64,000 nt of DNA from positions 2,102,718 to 2,166,717 of the forward strand of contig CAADRB010000025.1 of the NCBI GenBank assembly GCA_900708905.1, read 5' to 3'. This DNA is from Hymenolepis diminuta. Its lineage: Eukaryota > Platyhelminthes > Cestoda > Cyclophyllidea > Hymenolepididae. This document shows positions 12,741 to 24,720 of this stretch, one piece after another (the first letter of the stretch is position 1; each line of letters opens with the position of its first letter). The notes under the pieces were generated by a model. The model saw only the letters and a list, made by a program, of their open reading frames with translations, was not told where the DNA came from and did no database searches. Both the position numbers and the translations under genes were made by a program.

Positions 12741-13158
12741 GGGAAGTTTCTGAATTTGAACACTTACTTCCTTCATAAATACGAATGTTCAGGAAATGGA
12801 ATGTTATTACTATATTATAATGTAAAGGTCATTTATTCTCAATACCGAATGTTTCCCCTCACATTTTTTTAAGAATAAGGGACCCATAAATAATGTTCAG
12901 ATATTTGAAAAAGTGGAGAGAAATAAATCAGAAAATTTTAACCCAGTTTTCTCCCCTTCGAATTTGAAGAAAGACGCAAATCGCCAAAAGCAAAAGCAGT
13001 AGCTTATAGTGTACTTTATGCAAAAATCAGTTTACCACCGGTTTTAAGGTTAAATAGTACAAATTTAGAAATTAGAAAATTAATTGGTGTTCGTAAATTA
13101 TTTTTCCGATAATTAACCCCTATTGACGTCTTAAAGTTCAGATTCTGGAAATAGGGTA

Positions 13159-13236
13159 AGACCCGACTTAGTATTCAAACTGGTGTCCCCATAGGACATT
13201 TATCTATCAACATGTCAACCGCTATGTCACCGACCT
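13159..13236 (-). repeat. tRNA-derived SINE relic (head region)
   Basis: On the minus strand, GTGACATAGCGGTTGACATG resembles the A-box region of the better copies. CCAGTTTGAATAC, about 35 bases later, is in the B-box position. No clear tail is preserved. Confidence 0.4.
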
Positions 13237-16200
13237 ATTTAGTATATTTGCCATGTTTTACTTAATAAGAGTATTATAAAACTGTTTTTGATCGTCGGTG
13301 CTTATCCAAAATTCGAATTCAGGTGCTCGATACAACAAAGCTCATAGCTGCAGAATCCGTTTTGTCTTGAGATAATTCCAGCAGGCTGTTTTAACGTCCT
13401 CAGTCGTCCCTATCGATATGACAGCGCATATCGCTCCTGACAGTCTGACAGTTTCTGGGGCTAAAATAGTTACCAGTCCAGTGGTGCCTTGATCTCCTAA
13501 CATCAACAAAATGAGGGTGGCTTCTATTTTTACATAATGCCTTTGTTCGATTAGTAAAATGTCTTGGGTTAACTGAATTCTGTCTTAATCTTCTCTTTCT
13601 AGTCTAATTTAACTGTAATCTGGATGTCTAGTGGGCAGATATATCACACCAGCAGAACTAGATCTCCTATCGGTACTACAACACAAGAATTGTACTTCAC
13701 AAGAGTGGGCATCTGAGCAGTTACAAAAGTGGCGACTCAGGCGAAATCCAAATTCACGCGGGGAAATTGCAATGGATTAGCAGATGATTGAATATTACTT
13801 TGCATTTCGGTATACTTTACAGAAGGTACTCCGGGTGTGGTGTCACGACTTATGCGAACAAGCAATAGTATATGAAAGTTCATATTTAGAACATAGTTGG
13901 AACAGCGTGATGAGTTAATGCGATTAGATATTTCTGTTAATCGGTTTTAAAACTACATTTGAATGCACTTTCATAGGTCCCACACACCATACTTCAGCAT
14001 TTATTTGTATCTATTTTAATTTAATAAGCACAATTTCCAAGTTATTCGAACTCGATTATCAGTATTGTGAATTTCGCCTTTCAAGGCACTGAAAAGGAAA
14101 TATTCTGACAAATTTTAATCCCAAGATTAAGCAAAATGTAAAGGAAGGCTAAATGAGTTTGATGGGATAGTAATTTATGCAAATAAAGAGCAAGGCTTTG
14201 CATATGAAGGTGACTTTCGCCATGTATGGCTATAAAACCAAGTTAAACCATCCCTGAAAATAACCGTAAATAAGTTAACATTAAATACTTTAAACTCGCG
14301 CTTTTCAATTTCATTTAAACAACGTCTTTATTTTTTTGATGGAGAGTAGGCATGAAGTCAAATGGAACCTAAATAAAATAGGACGTAAATAAATAAAGTC
14401 GAGTTATCTAGTTTTTCGAACTTTTGATTTGGCTAAATTTCGTCCATTATCATACCGCTTGCTAATTCATGATTAACGTACCGCCATTTTCATGGATCTA
14501 AATTGTAAATTGATGAAAAAATTTTAAAAAAAGATAAATCAGAATATATTTTTATTGATTGGGCTGTTGAAGAAGAGAAGGGAAATATCTCTTAACAAAG
14601 GTTAATTACAGCCGAAAATAGACTGCAATCATAGTAAAAGTTCTCAAGCTTCTTTAAGTCAGGCCGAAATGACATTTAACGACAGGATTCTAAGTACAAA
14701 TGTCATTGAAAGCTATTATGCGCTGTTACAATCAATGTATAGACAGGTCGACACCGCTATGGGTGTGTAGTGACTTCTATAATCTGGGCTACCCACCATG
14801 GCTACGACAGCTCAGATCCAAGGGAAGAATGGAGAAGGATAGGATATACGATTTTGAAAGTGAGAAACAGTGAAAATCAAACATTTTCTCTACCAGAGGG
14901 AAATTCATAAAATATATTTTAAATAGATTTCGTTTACTGGGCGCCGTATGTTTTCAATTACTCATCTTCCACTCTCGTGGTTTGAAATGGAGTTTATTCA
15001 CCGAAATACTGCTGGTCAACCAGGCAGTCAGTTAACTCCAAATTTCCAAGTCGTGCTTTCCTCAAAAAAGGACAAAGAAAGGCCTATTTTGGACTACAAG
15101 TCTTCTTCCTTCTCTATCCTGGGTCTAAATAGAAATAGCCATGGTATACTTTGGTGGGTCGCCTAGAATGCACATACAGCAAATTAGCTTCATATCAGGA
15201 TTGTAGTTTTAGGTTTGGAAAAATAAGACACGTGAACCATAATTGGATTTGAAGAAATGAGCAAATCTGATTTTAAATTCTCCTCTAGATTTGCAATTAA
15301 AAAATGACATCAGTAACATTTATTATTCATTTGCAGATGGATAAAGCAGTCATCGACCAAGTTCATCCACTTCAATAAAGTATGCCTCTTACAAAATTTC
15401 AAACCACGTGCTCGAACATAGTTTCCACCTTTTAGCGTGGTACACACGTGGACCTACCAAAGCAAGTCCATCTCAGAGGAGAGAAAGAATGCACATACAT
15501 CACAATGATTCCCTAAATCGGTAACCCCTTATTCTTAATGTATCTAAAATTTAAATATTCTGTTTTTATAATTATGAATAATTGTTTATTCGACTAATTA
15601 ATACATGATTATAACAGAGAGATATTAAAGTTTCTGTTGATATCAATATAATACCCGAATAACCACTTCAGCATAAGGATTATAAGTGGTATTCCGAAGA
15701 ATAGCTGTATATTTTCCACTGATCAACAACGTATTGTTCAACAATTTCATGAATCAATTTATTGATCACTTTGTTCTCATTATTCCTCCGTTAGCTTGTG
15801 CTTAATTTGTTTATCTTAACAGTACCTTGATAAGATAGGAGTAACTCATGTATACGGGAATATATATTAAATAAATCATATGAATATACATTTTCAGCAA
15901 AAGAAAGCTTGTGTCGTCACCGATGTAACGGAATGTGATTGCTTATTTATTCTAGGTCTTCCACTGAAATACACAACGGTTGGAAAGGAGGAAGACCAGT
16001 AGTTCAAACAACGGTTTATTGAGACAGTACCCCATTTATTTGCAGCTTGGGTTATGGGATTGGTTGTCTATCCGTTTAGCAATGAGAAAGCTTTGTTCTC
16101 AGGAGTGAACAAGGAGGAAGAATAATTGAAAATTATATTTGAGTTTATTCCTACATCAAGACAATCAGAGCCCGAAGTTTCTTGAAATTCAAGAGCTGGT

Positions 16201-16469
16201 TGATTTTATTCTTTCTTACAAGAATGAGACCGAGTCTGTTTAATTTATCCAAATTGAACTGACAATAACTTCCATTGCACTTTCTTAGTGTTTTCCTATT
16301 CAAGAGACTTGATACAACCGAATCCAGTTGAAATCATTCAGTTAGGATCTTCTGTTTCCTTTTCCATCATGTTTTCTCCTTTATTTTGAGGAGGATAGAG
16401 CTTAAAATTCACCGGCGTAGGACAGGGAATATTTGGTGGACTATTACTCTTAATTACTTAACTATCACA

Positions 16470-16545
16470 GGGCAGGAAGGATACAGAGTCAGTGGTTGGA
16501 TGTTTGGTTCTGGTGAAAACACAGAGTGAGGCGTCAGTCCTGAGC
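16470..16545 (+). repeat. Dispersed repeat family C, copy 2
   Basis: This realigns with 3385-3445 over GGAAGGATACAGAG...GGATGTTT...GGCGTCA. The surrounding sequence has no open frame, which argues that the family is non-coding or long decayed. Confidence 0.45.
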
Positions 16546-16902
16546 ACAGCAAAGCTTGACAATGTGAGAAAATCGATAAATTCCTTGTAGACAGAATAGA
16601 ATCATGATCAAATAGAAGTGGTTAACTCGACAGGCGAATTAAGACGCCGCGCCTTAACCAATTTAATTACCAAGTTCACTAATAAATTTATTACTGAACC
16701 ATTAAGTATGTAATTTCAAAATTAGAACAACAAAATTATAATGGATAAGTCGGCTGCTGCCCCATATTTGTGACGTATATTTTGACCTGTTTTGTTTTAA
16801 GGAAATGGTACAACATTTCTGACAAAGGGGGAAGAGGAGAGAAAGAAAGATGTCAAGATATCGACGGGTTGGTTTTTGTCACGTTTGGAGTGTTGCGAGA
16901 GA

Positions 16903-16910
16903 TATAAATA
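16903..16910 (+). promoter_or_regulatory. TATA-like box, possible promoter
   Basis: TATAAATA is followed about 30 bases on by a less AT-rich stretch (TCTCTGCGCG...). It lies about 1 kb before the first recognised exon of the serine-rich gene, so it could be that gene's promoter or the remains of a transposable-element promoter. No initiation codon could be linked from here to the exon at 17906. Confidence 0.2.
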
Positions 16911-17905
16911 AACAAAATCAGTTACGGTCTCTGCGCGTATAGTCTGTTTAGTAAAGTTGAGCAGGCGTGTGTTGGTGCGGAGGGTTTTGTGAAGCAGACT
17001 TCATTGATTCGAGATTCCGTAGACTGAATTTTCCCTGTTTTGAGGATTTATTAATTGGGGAATGAAATCAATTATACGATGTGAAGAACCGCTTCTTCAT
17101 AGACCTCTAAATGAGCTTTAGATTTAACTATAATCGTCTCAGCACCAGAAGTATTTTGATTCATTTGAATTTCGTATTCATCCGGTTGTACACCTTCTGC
17201 TTAATATTTACGGTTTGCTGAATCCTCTGATCTTTTGTTCACAATTTTTGCAGCATCTGGGTGAATGTATCTCTTTCATTAGCCAAAATGAAATTTAAAT
17301 AATTTTTAACGTAGCAGAGATCTCAAATATTAAAACTCTCTGATGATCTGCGTGTGTTACTCTTCGTAAATCGGGAATTCGATATGGGGACCTCTATCGT
17401 ATAGTGCTCTATCTTACTCCGTAGCTTATCACAGCTAATATAGCCTAGTGTTCCCCTGAAATTTTACTCCATCTTTGAATCAGCTTATAAGATTTGTGAA
17501 CGATATGCAAAGATGCATATGTCTTTGTCGTCTTTTCCACGTTTTCAAAACGATTCTCAATATACTTGAGGCATAACATCAAATATCCTCGAACCTAGTG
17601 TATAGATAATTTGTTAAATTGATTCAGATCCACTTTTAATTAACTTCCCCATTAAATAATCGACGTTAGATTTCAATAAATGGCTGTCTATATTGAAAGT
17701 GAAATGTTTCTCTCAAAAGTGATTGTGACACACGCCTTAATGTAAAGCAAATGGCACTTTAGAAATTGTAATCATCTAATTTATGTATAGAAACCGACAT
17801 TCAATCGAATTAGTGAAGTTATAAATTTTAATATTATATTATTTATTATAAAATTTATTTATACCTTTGAAGAACGAATTTCCAAGGTGATTTCACAGAT
17901 TTCAG

Positions 17906-18210
17906 CCAGGAACCGTCTAGACTTTCTGAAGGAAAATTTGATCTCAAACAGCAACGCTGCAACATTCGCCTTGAAGAATTAACTCAACGAGTGCTCGAAC
18001 TGAAACTTCAAGATGCATCAAAACAGAAGCAGCCCAAAATTCGAAAACAAATTCCAACTGAAACCATTCAAATTATCAAAGTAAACATTCCCAACAGCGT
18101 TTCAACTCCAGTACCGTCTTGCCATATGAAAAGAAGTACTCCGAAATTGAAGCCTGGTGAAAGCCCCGTGGTTGTATCTACTAACTATAATTCTACCTAT
18201 CAGCAACTGG
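17906..18210 (+). CDS. Serine-rich gene, first recognised exon
   Basis: The acceptor is TTTCACAGATTTCAG ending at 17905 and the donor is CAACTGG|GTAAGC at 18210/18211. An alternative acceptor (CTTTGAAG, ending 17872) would extend the exon in the same frame. It contains the helical N-terminal segment and the Thr-Pro-rich basic segment. Confidence 0.75.
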
Positions 18211-21200
18211 GTAAGCGACATTTCAAAAACGTGGTTAAATTTCTTCAAATTTGAAATCTTGTGCATATTTGAACAATTCAATATCATGAACCCAACTCCT
18301 GGTTGTTTATTTTTGTTTTCCTTCCTGGAAGTTTCACTGTAGATATATTACAGGTCGGAATCATGCCAGAACTGTTAATTTTTTAGATCACTATTTCATA
18401 GAGAGTTAAAAAATCAGTCTCTTCAAGGTTTTTACTCCATTTCTAAACAAAAAAATCAATGTTTATTACATTTCAATCATTTAAGTGGATATTAGTAAGT
18501 CAGATAGTGGTAAGACATCGAGTTTTGTGGTATGTTGCAAGTTATTTCCACCTTTCAATTCTGCTCAAACTGAAATGGGGCTATACACTAATTCGATAGA
18601 TGTGAAATCATTTATTCAATGTAAAGACCCTCACTTCACGATACCTGTTGAGTTTCTTTGAAAAAACTACAGCTCTGTAATTTGATTATAAATTTGCAGC
18701 ATATTAAACTCTTCATTATTATAAAGTGCGTTCGTTTAGTAACTGGCTGAAATTTTACAGGAGTTTTAAGTACTATATGTCAGAAAATTCCAACTCTAAT
18801 TCTGTAGAGTGTATTGCTCTCTGGGGTGTGTTAAACGTTATAAATTAATATTTGACCCATCCCGCAAATTTCAGGAGGCACAAGTGGTCTAGATCACATC
18901 AGGTTAAATTTACGTGAGCATAAAGCCATCATATGTAGGTAAATATATGTCAGTAAGAAGGTCAGAACGAATGAGGGTGTCTGGATATCAGAGAGTGTGA
19001 TATTCACATAGGTTATTTTTTCGAACTATTTTATTGCAAGCTAGGACCTGCTGTTGAACTTGAACCCTAAGAAGTCTATAAAAGGCCAGTTATAAGACTC
19101 GTCTGAAATGTAATAAATGCAGGAGGAGATCAAACGTTTCTCTGTTGCAATGGCTTTGAAGTTTCTAAAGGATATGAACTTTGACACATTGGCCTATGCA
19201 TCACACATGGTTCTATAAACTCTGCATTTGCCACAGATTCCACTGTTTGATAGTCATTACGCCAAGTCTATAACTGACGGATTAGTCATTGAGGTAGTCA
19301 ACGCTTGCCACTACGACCAGATGACAGCTGTCATTCAATTTAACACTTTAGCTTTAATCTGACTTGCTTAAATATTCATCTAGCAGTGTATTAATTCTAG
19401 CCTACGTGGGAGCCAGGTCATAATGAATGGTATAAAATTATAGGCGTGTAAATAAAGAGAGAGAAATAAGGAGATGGACTTGGCCTCACCTGTCATCAAA
19501 CGGCCTAAGTTCTAGCGACCTCTGCAGCCTTCAGATTTGTAGGCTTTGGCTGCCTGTTTAGCCTATGATTGCAGTAATGGCGAAACTGCTCATTATGCAT
19601 GAGTATGGAAGTCTATTAATCGATAATCCAGTGCGATCTTTGACCCGTGAATCTATGCGCTGAATTAAATTAGAAATATTTCATTAGGTATTTAATATAA
19701 ATAAATAAACAAACGCCGCTTGGGACATAGGACAATAATTATGCTCATATGATTTGGTCTCAAATGAGCTTTCCAGGTTTCTAGACCTCAGATTATTCTG
19801 GATTACAGGTCATTCCTATGATTAAGGGTTCTTAGTAATTATTATAACACCTCTTTGTTAGGAGTTCATTCGGCATAAAGTTGACTAACTGAAATCCATC
19901 GGCGACATTTCTAGAGATTGGGAAAACAACTTACACCGGTCTGAAAGAGGGAAATATAAATGATTGCCTGATATCAATACGCATTCAATTTTATATTGTT
20001 CTTCCTGAAAGTCACCTTCTGAGTTATTATAATCATTGAAATTTCGTATTAATTGATCTACAAATAACTATTAGAAGATAAAATTCATCCCCCTATAACA
20101 ACTGAAAATGTGAAATTTAGATTAGATGATTAATGCGTTTCGAAGTGAAATATTACCTCTATTTCGGCATTTTTTTTCCGATTTTTAACGTTTTTTTTTC
20201 AAATTAAAGTGAAAACTTGTTCCTGGCCTCCAGCCAATTTTCTGCTGATTTACGCAGCTTTTCGAATGATATTTTTTCCTGATGACTTGTCTGAAAATAA
20301 CTCAATCTCGGTTAAAGCACATTTTTCCCTAAAAATTTTGAAATTATTTTAGAACACAAATATTACAAACTGAAATTTGTTATTTACTTATTATAATCGC
20401 CTTTTTTACTTAATAAAAACTACGAAATTTAAATAGCGCATGCGTTTGGAAGTCAAAGATTCTCTCTGTTGTAGCATGTATTCGAACTTAGAAATATTTT
20501 TTGGGAAAATATATTTTTTATTAGGAGAGGAAAATTTCCTCCTGGCCTCCGGCCAATTTTTGCTAACGCAGATGGTTCCTTGAAAAGTGATTTTTTAATG
20601 ATGACTCATCTGGAAATAGCTCAAATTCAACTGAAACAAATAAATAAAATTCTCGTTATATTGGCTGTTTGAATTTGAATTACTTCAATTACGCTATTGA
20701 TAGGTGTAGAGGATCCTACATCGAAATAATTATGCTCCCCACTTAGAAAAATACCTTAACTGTTATGCGAGATATACATGTGAATGAGTAAACATAGTCA
20801 AGAATTATCCAATCAGAATAAGTTCCTAAAGGGGAGACAATTTGATTAATGTTCACTATAATTCTACTTTCAGCCACCCGCCATCCTCGCTATGTGATAC
20901 GTTCAAAAGAAGACCCACAAATTAAGGTAACCAGTTTTACTCATCTAAACTAAATTTGAATATCTACTGTGAGCACGCAGAATGCATCAATTGTTCAATC
21001 TTTTGTATATCTCAACATAAGGGGAAAGAATCGTAAAAATAGCATGGGTTACGTCTATAATAATTGGGTCCGTTCTACATACATCCTGCTTGTTTATGCT
21101 GGTTAAATATAGTCAGACGACTAGCGGAGAATTATCAATGTGGAATAAACCATTGTTCCAACTCATTTATTATTAGTACTTGTATTTATTTATTTAATTT

Positions 21201-23211
21201 CAGTCCAAGACCGGCCAAGAAGATAAAATAAATCGAGCACACTTTCAAGGAATTCTTACCCCAAAACCCTTATCTAATATGGTGAAGAAAGGCATATCAA
21301 ATCAGCTTGTTAAAACTGGTTCAAAGCTGGGGAAAGAGTTTCTTCATCACAGGGGATCCGATATTGAAACCACTCGAGAAATTGAAAATAGCTCTCCATC
21401 TTTGTGAGTTTTCTATTAGAAACTGATCAAAATTTATTCCGTTATTTTAACCACTGTTCAATATCGGAATTGTCATTTTTTAGTCAAACAAGTTCAACAA
21501 TATCCTTAACGACGCTTACACAGTCTTCCATAATGCGGACCCCAAAAATTCAAATAGATCCCCCATCTTCTACTCACTCTCTGAGCATTCCAGATTTGAA
21601 ACCCAACTATCCTGCTTCTGATGACCTCTCATCCTTATCTGATGACAGTGATACTATGACACCGATCGATGAAAATGACAAAACAATAACCAGCCCCTCA
21701 ATATCAGTTATTAATTCGGAGAAAGAAATGAAACTATTGAACGTTCCCGCTTTTAAAATTGACTCAGAAATTTCAACACCCAGGAGAGATGCTTATGTAA
21801 AACCCAGTAATGAGACAGTCTATAAAAAGGTGGTTTTGTCTTTATGTTATGCTGTGTAACCTTTCCGATTTAGCTACTAATCTCTTTGTTATTTTAAGGC
21901 TCGCCTTTCAATTATAATTCCTTCAGACGCAAGTATGAAAGAATCTCTGCTTCAGAATCTAAACAGATCAAAAAATATTTCAACTGACGAATCCCTTAAT
22001 AGTTTAAGTAGCAGTAGCATTACCACTCCAGCTATGAATGATGAAGATATGCTTTCAGATCTGGGCTCTGGCGCCTGTGACGATCAACTAACTGATGTAT
22101 TTGACAGGTTTGACTCTGATGATTTCAATTCGTCATGTCCTGAAAATATTGAAGAATTAATTCAGGTCTGCGTTAAAAACACAATGGCCTTAGTACCATC
22201 TTCCCTCTCACCAATCTCTGAGTGTAGTCTTCCTTCACGCATCTCAAATAAGGAACGCACTGAGAGAGGTAATTTCATTGAGTCTACCCAGATAAGTAGT
22301 CTACCACTGAACTCTAGAATGGATGCACCAGATGGTAAAGAAAACGAAAGTGATGCAGTGCCGACAGACAGTCTAGTTGCAGAAAATTCAAAAAATTCAC
22401 AACCGTCTTCAATATCCTACGGAAGCCAGAAAATATCAAACCATTCGAGAAAAAACTCTAGACGCAGTCTTCCCACAAATTCTTCAAACATGACTGATGT
22501 AAACTTAGATCGTCAATCTCTAAATTCAAGCAGAAGTGAATCAAAACGCTTAGAAGGCAGAAATGATCTTTTTGAAACATCTATGATCTTGATAAAGGAA
22601 GAATATTCGCGGCATTCAACGCCAACTCCGATATCTGATGCGGATCAGATTATTTCAACACACTCAAGGCTCATATCTCCAAATGTTGCCGATCAAAGTG
22701 AGGATCCTCTATGGGCCAATTTTATTGAGTCTCCACAGATCAATAGTCCTGTTCTTAACTCAAGGAATGGTACACCAGAACCACCTGAAGACGAAAATCT
22801 TTCTTATGAAGCTCCAATAAGCGTTCTGATGGGAAGGGATTTGAGTTTTTCTGCTCACTCTCCAGTGTATGAGGCAGAACGAAAAACGCCATCTCATTCT
22901 AGAGCGTATGTTTTTTATTAAATATTGATTATTCTGGAAAGACTTTATTCATCTTTAACATTTTGATGCTCTGGCTTAGATCAAACCCAAAGTCTTCCAA
23001 GTCCACCTTACATAAGATCGGTAAGTCAGATGGTTCAAAAACGTCAAGCCGGTCACACTCGGTAATCGACGGTGATGAGGATATGACCTCTTCTATTCCT
23101 CCTCCTCGATTGGTTATGAATTCGTTCCATCGGGATAATAGGCCCATTTCAGAATCTCGATTTTCCCTATCATCTTCAGTTGGAATTAGAAATAATCCAA
23201 TTCAACATTGA
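17906..23211 (+). CDS. Six-exon gene for a Ser/Thr-rich disordered protein, 5' incomplete
   Basis: Joining 17906-18210, 20874-20926, 21204-21403, 21484-21829, 21899-22905 and 22980-23211 gives one uninterrupted frame of 713 codons to a TGA. The five junction phases (1, 0, 2, 0, 2) all agree, which is strong evidence for a real gene. The N-terminal 40 residues look helical (NIRLEELTQRVLELKLQD). The next ~80 are basic, with several Thr-Pro and Ser-Thr-Pro sites. The remainder is low-complexity, rich in Ser, Thr, Asp, Asn and Pro, with repeated SHSR/THSR and STPTPIS-type motifs typical of a phosphorylated, disordered scaffold or cytoskeletal regulator. No folded catalytic domain is visible and I do not recognise the family. 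The first exon has no ATG before residue ~74 and a TGA at 17868 in frame, so at least one 5' exon is missing. The largest intron (2.66 kb) contrasts with three of 69-80 bases, a spread common in flatworms. Confidence 0.85.
18211..20873 (+). other. Large intron of the serine-rich gene
   Basis: 2663 bases between GTAAGC and TTCTACTTTCAG. It contains no supported exon. It does contain a diverged tandem duplication (20131-20645). Open frames near 18157-18342 overlap the previous exon or lack splice signals. Confidence 0.7.
20131..20645 (+). repeat. Diverged tandem duplication in the large intron
   Basis: Two units of roughly 310 bases. Unit 1 starts near 20131 and unit 2 near 20436. Shared blocks are ATGCGTTTSGAAGT at the start, CCTGGCCTCCRGCCAATTTT in the middle (20222 and 20540) and TGATGACTYRTCTGRAAATA later. 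The copies have diverged with many substitutions and small gaps. It may be a local duplication or two adjacent copies of a mobile repeat. Confidence 0.6.
20874..20926 (+). CDS. Serine-rich gene, exon of 53 bases
   Basis: The acceptor is TTCTACTTTCAG and the donor is ATTAAG|GTAACC. It encodes ATRHPRYVIRSKEDPQIK across the phase-1 junction from the previous exon and ends in phase 0. Confidence 0.8.
21204..21403 (+). CDS. Serine-rich gene, exon of 200 bases
   Basis: The acceptor is TATTTAATTTCAG and the donor is CATCTTT|GTGAGT. It is basic and includes FQGILTPKPLSNMVKKG. If read through, the frame meets a TGA within the donor site, which supports splicing here. Confidence 0.85.
21484..21829 (+). 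CDS. Serine-rich gene, exon of 346 bases
   Basis: The acceptor is TTGTCATTTTTTAG after an 80-base intron. The donor TATAAAAAG|GTGGTT is weak but gives phase 0 and leads directly into the next open frame. Ser/Thr/Asp-rich, for example PASDDLSSLSDDSDTMTPID. Confidence 0.85.
21899..22905 (+). CDS. Serine-rich gene, main exon of 1007 bases
   Basis: Follows a 69-base intron ending TTGTTATTTTAAG. The 335 codons are continuously open, far beyond chance at this base composition. Repeated elements include FIESTQISSLPLNSRMDAPD and the later FIESPQINSPVLNSRNGTPE, an internal duplication of about 20 residues. The donor is TCTAGAGC|GTATGT. Confidence 0.92.
22980..23211 (+). CDS. Serine-rich gene, last exon
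   Basis: The acceptor is GCTCTGGCTTAG after a 74-base intron. It encodes 77 residues including SSIPPPRLVMNSFHRDNRPI and ends IRNNPIQH before a TGA. Confidence 0.85.
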
Positions 23212-23414
23212 AGTGGTGAATTTTGTTATCTCATTTTGCTAAATTATGTGAATATATTGTATTAATGATACATTTTATCATTCCTTGACAGTTGCACAAA
23301 AACGTGAAAAGTGCTTGATGATGAATGAGAATTATTTTTCTTCGATCTTTAATTTCTTTCGGAAATTGATTCTCCATTCCTCTCGTTCGAGAGTAAATGA
23401 ACGAAATTTTAAAA

Positions 23415-23420
23415 AATAAA
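23415..23420 (+). terminator. Poly(A) signal of the serine-rich gene
   Basis: AATAAA lies 204 bases after the TGA of the last exon, inside an A/T-rich stretch. This gives a short 3' UTR of plausible length. Confidence 0.55.
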
Positions 23421-23513
23421 AAATTTTTTCCGCATTCTTTTTTCGTTTCTTTACCCAAGCAGTCGATTCGATTTGGAATTTTATTTAACAATCCCAATCA
23501 ATGCATCTACAAA

Positions 23514-23543
23514 AATATATATATATTATATTATATTATATTA
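23514..23543. repeat. AT microsatellite
   Basis: (AT)n runs into about four TATAT/TATTA-type pentamers. A simple repeat just past the 3' end of the serine-rich gene. Confidence 0.7.
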
Positions 23544-23669
23544 AATATTTGAAATTTGACCAAAATATGAGGGAAAAGGAATTAAGTAAGAAATTTGGAT
23601 TCAAGTGTACGATTATCAGATATCCCATTTTATGCTCAACCTAATTTGTGAAGTTATATCAAACAGCTT

Positions 23670-23890
23670 TAACCAATGTTTCCCGACACTCGTCTTAGAG
23701 ATACGGTAACATCATGGAGCCTTCCGGGTGAGAAAATCGAATTCTGCTACACTTTACAATACCTGGACTTAACGAGTGTGGTTGGCCATTTCACTCACTG
23801 CATGTGCACGCCTGTGCCTGAAATCGAAAGTCTGACCTCTAACATGACAAACGTGTACGATGACCAGTGCGCTGCTGACCCTGTCAGGTG
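23670..23890 (-). repeat. tRNA-derived SINE, subfamily 1, long copy
   Basis: The plus strand shows the whole tail signature (GAATTCTGCTACACTTTACA..., GTGTGGTTGGCCATTTCACTCACTGCATG) followed on the right by a decayed head (GTGCGCTGCTGACCC at the A-box position). It aligns with 49120-49282 over most of its length. The 71-codon open frame across it is a by-product. Confidence 0.55.
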
Positions 23891-24494
23891 AATTAGGATA
23901 AATCCATCTTAGTAGCAGGTATTTGTTGGAATTGCCAAGTACGACCACAGTATATCGACGGTTAAGTTAATTAGTGGGGAACATATTATACTTCATTTTT
24001 TCATAAAATGAACCGCCAAAATACTCATCGTCGTATTCAGTTGAGAATTTAGTTCATTCTAGATCCCTAACGCACTGTATGATTAAAATACCATAATTTT
24101 AATATTTTTCATTAGCAAATTATTTATGAAAGAATATACTATTTTTTACTGATGAAATTTTAGCTATCATGAGATAAAAGTCAGTGAATACACTTTGGAT
24201 GCAACAGTTTAGGCGATTCGAATTATTATGAACGTTAGCCATAGTTTGGTGTGATGAAATCTTTAATAACTCAACAATTCTATGGGAGATGTGTTCTGTT
24301 CTAAAAAAGATACGGGGAGGTGGAGATAATTTTCGACTGAAATCAAACATCTATGTGTGCCCATATTTCAAGTGACTACAAATAATAATTTCTACTTAAC
24401 AAAAATAAGTAGCAATTGTAATTGTCATAAAGCTCAGAACTTGAAGTCACCATTATCAATCACAGTAACACAAAAAAATTTATAATTTTTATTA

Positions 24495-24720
24495 GTGGGA
24501 AACAACTGACATTATTCAACAGAAAGTTCATTGAATGATGAAGAGGAAGCGATCAAGAAGATTTGGAGTATTACTTCATCTGATTTTTGGAGTAAGGTAG
24601 TACACCTTCCAAAATGTTTGTCCGCAATGTTCAGTGACCATTGACCGTTTTTAATTAAGAAGGGTCGGCCTTACTACTTCAATTCATTTCTCCCGATGGT
24701 TGAGCTGGCAAGATGATCAT
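24495..24720 (+). repeat. Dispersed repeat family B, copy 1
   Basis: Shares GTGGGAAACAACTGA and a purine-rich ATGATGAAGAGGAAG block with 30355-30658. It shares TTGACCG..TTAATTAAGAAGGGTCGGYCTT with both 30355-30658 and 54145-54240. The element type is unknown. Confidence 0.5.

Larger units (their letters stand above)
11100..17870. other. Intergenic or 5' intronic, repeat relics only
   Basis: No exon with paired splice borders was recognised. The stretch may include undetected 5' exons or introns of the downstream serine-rich gene, whose first visible exon at 17906 has no start codon. It holds two SINE relics (12600-12740, 13159-13236), a family C repeat copy (16470-16545) and a TATA-like element near 16903. 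Short open frames (for example 14948-15166) have no supporting signals. Confidence 0.55.
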
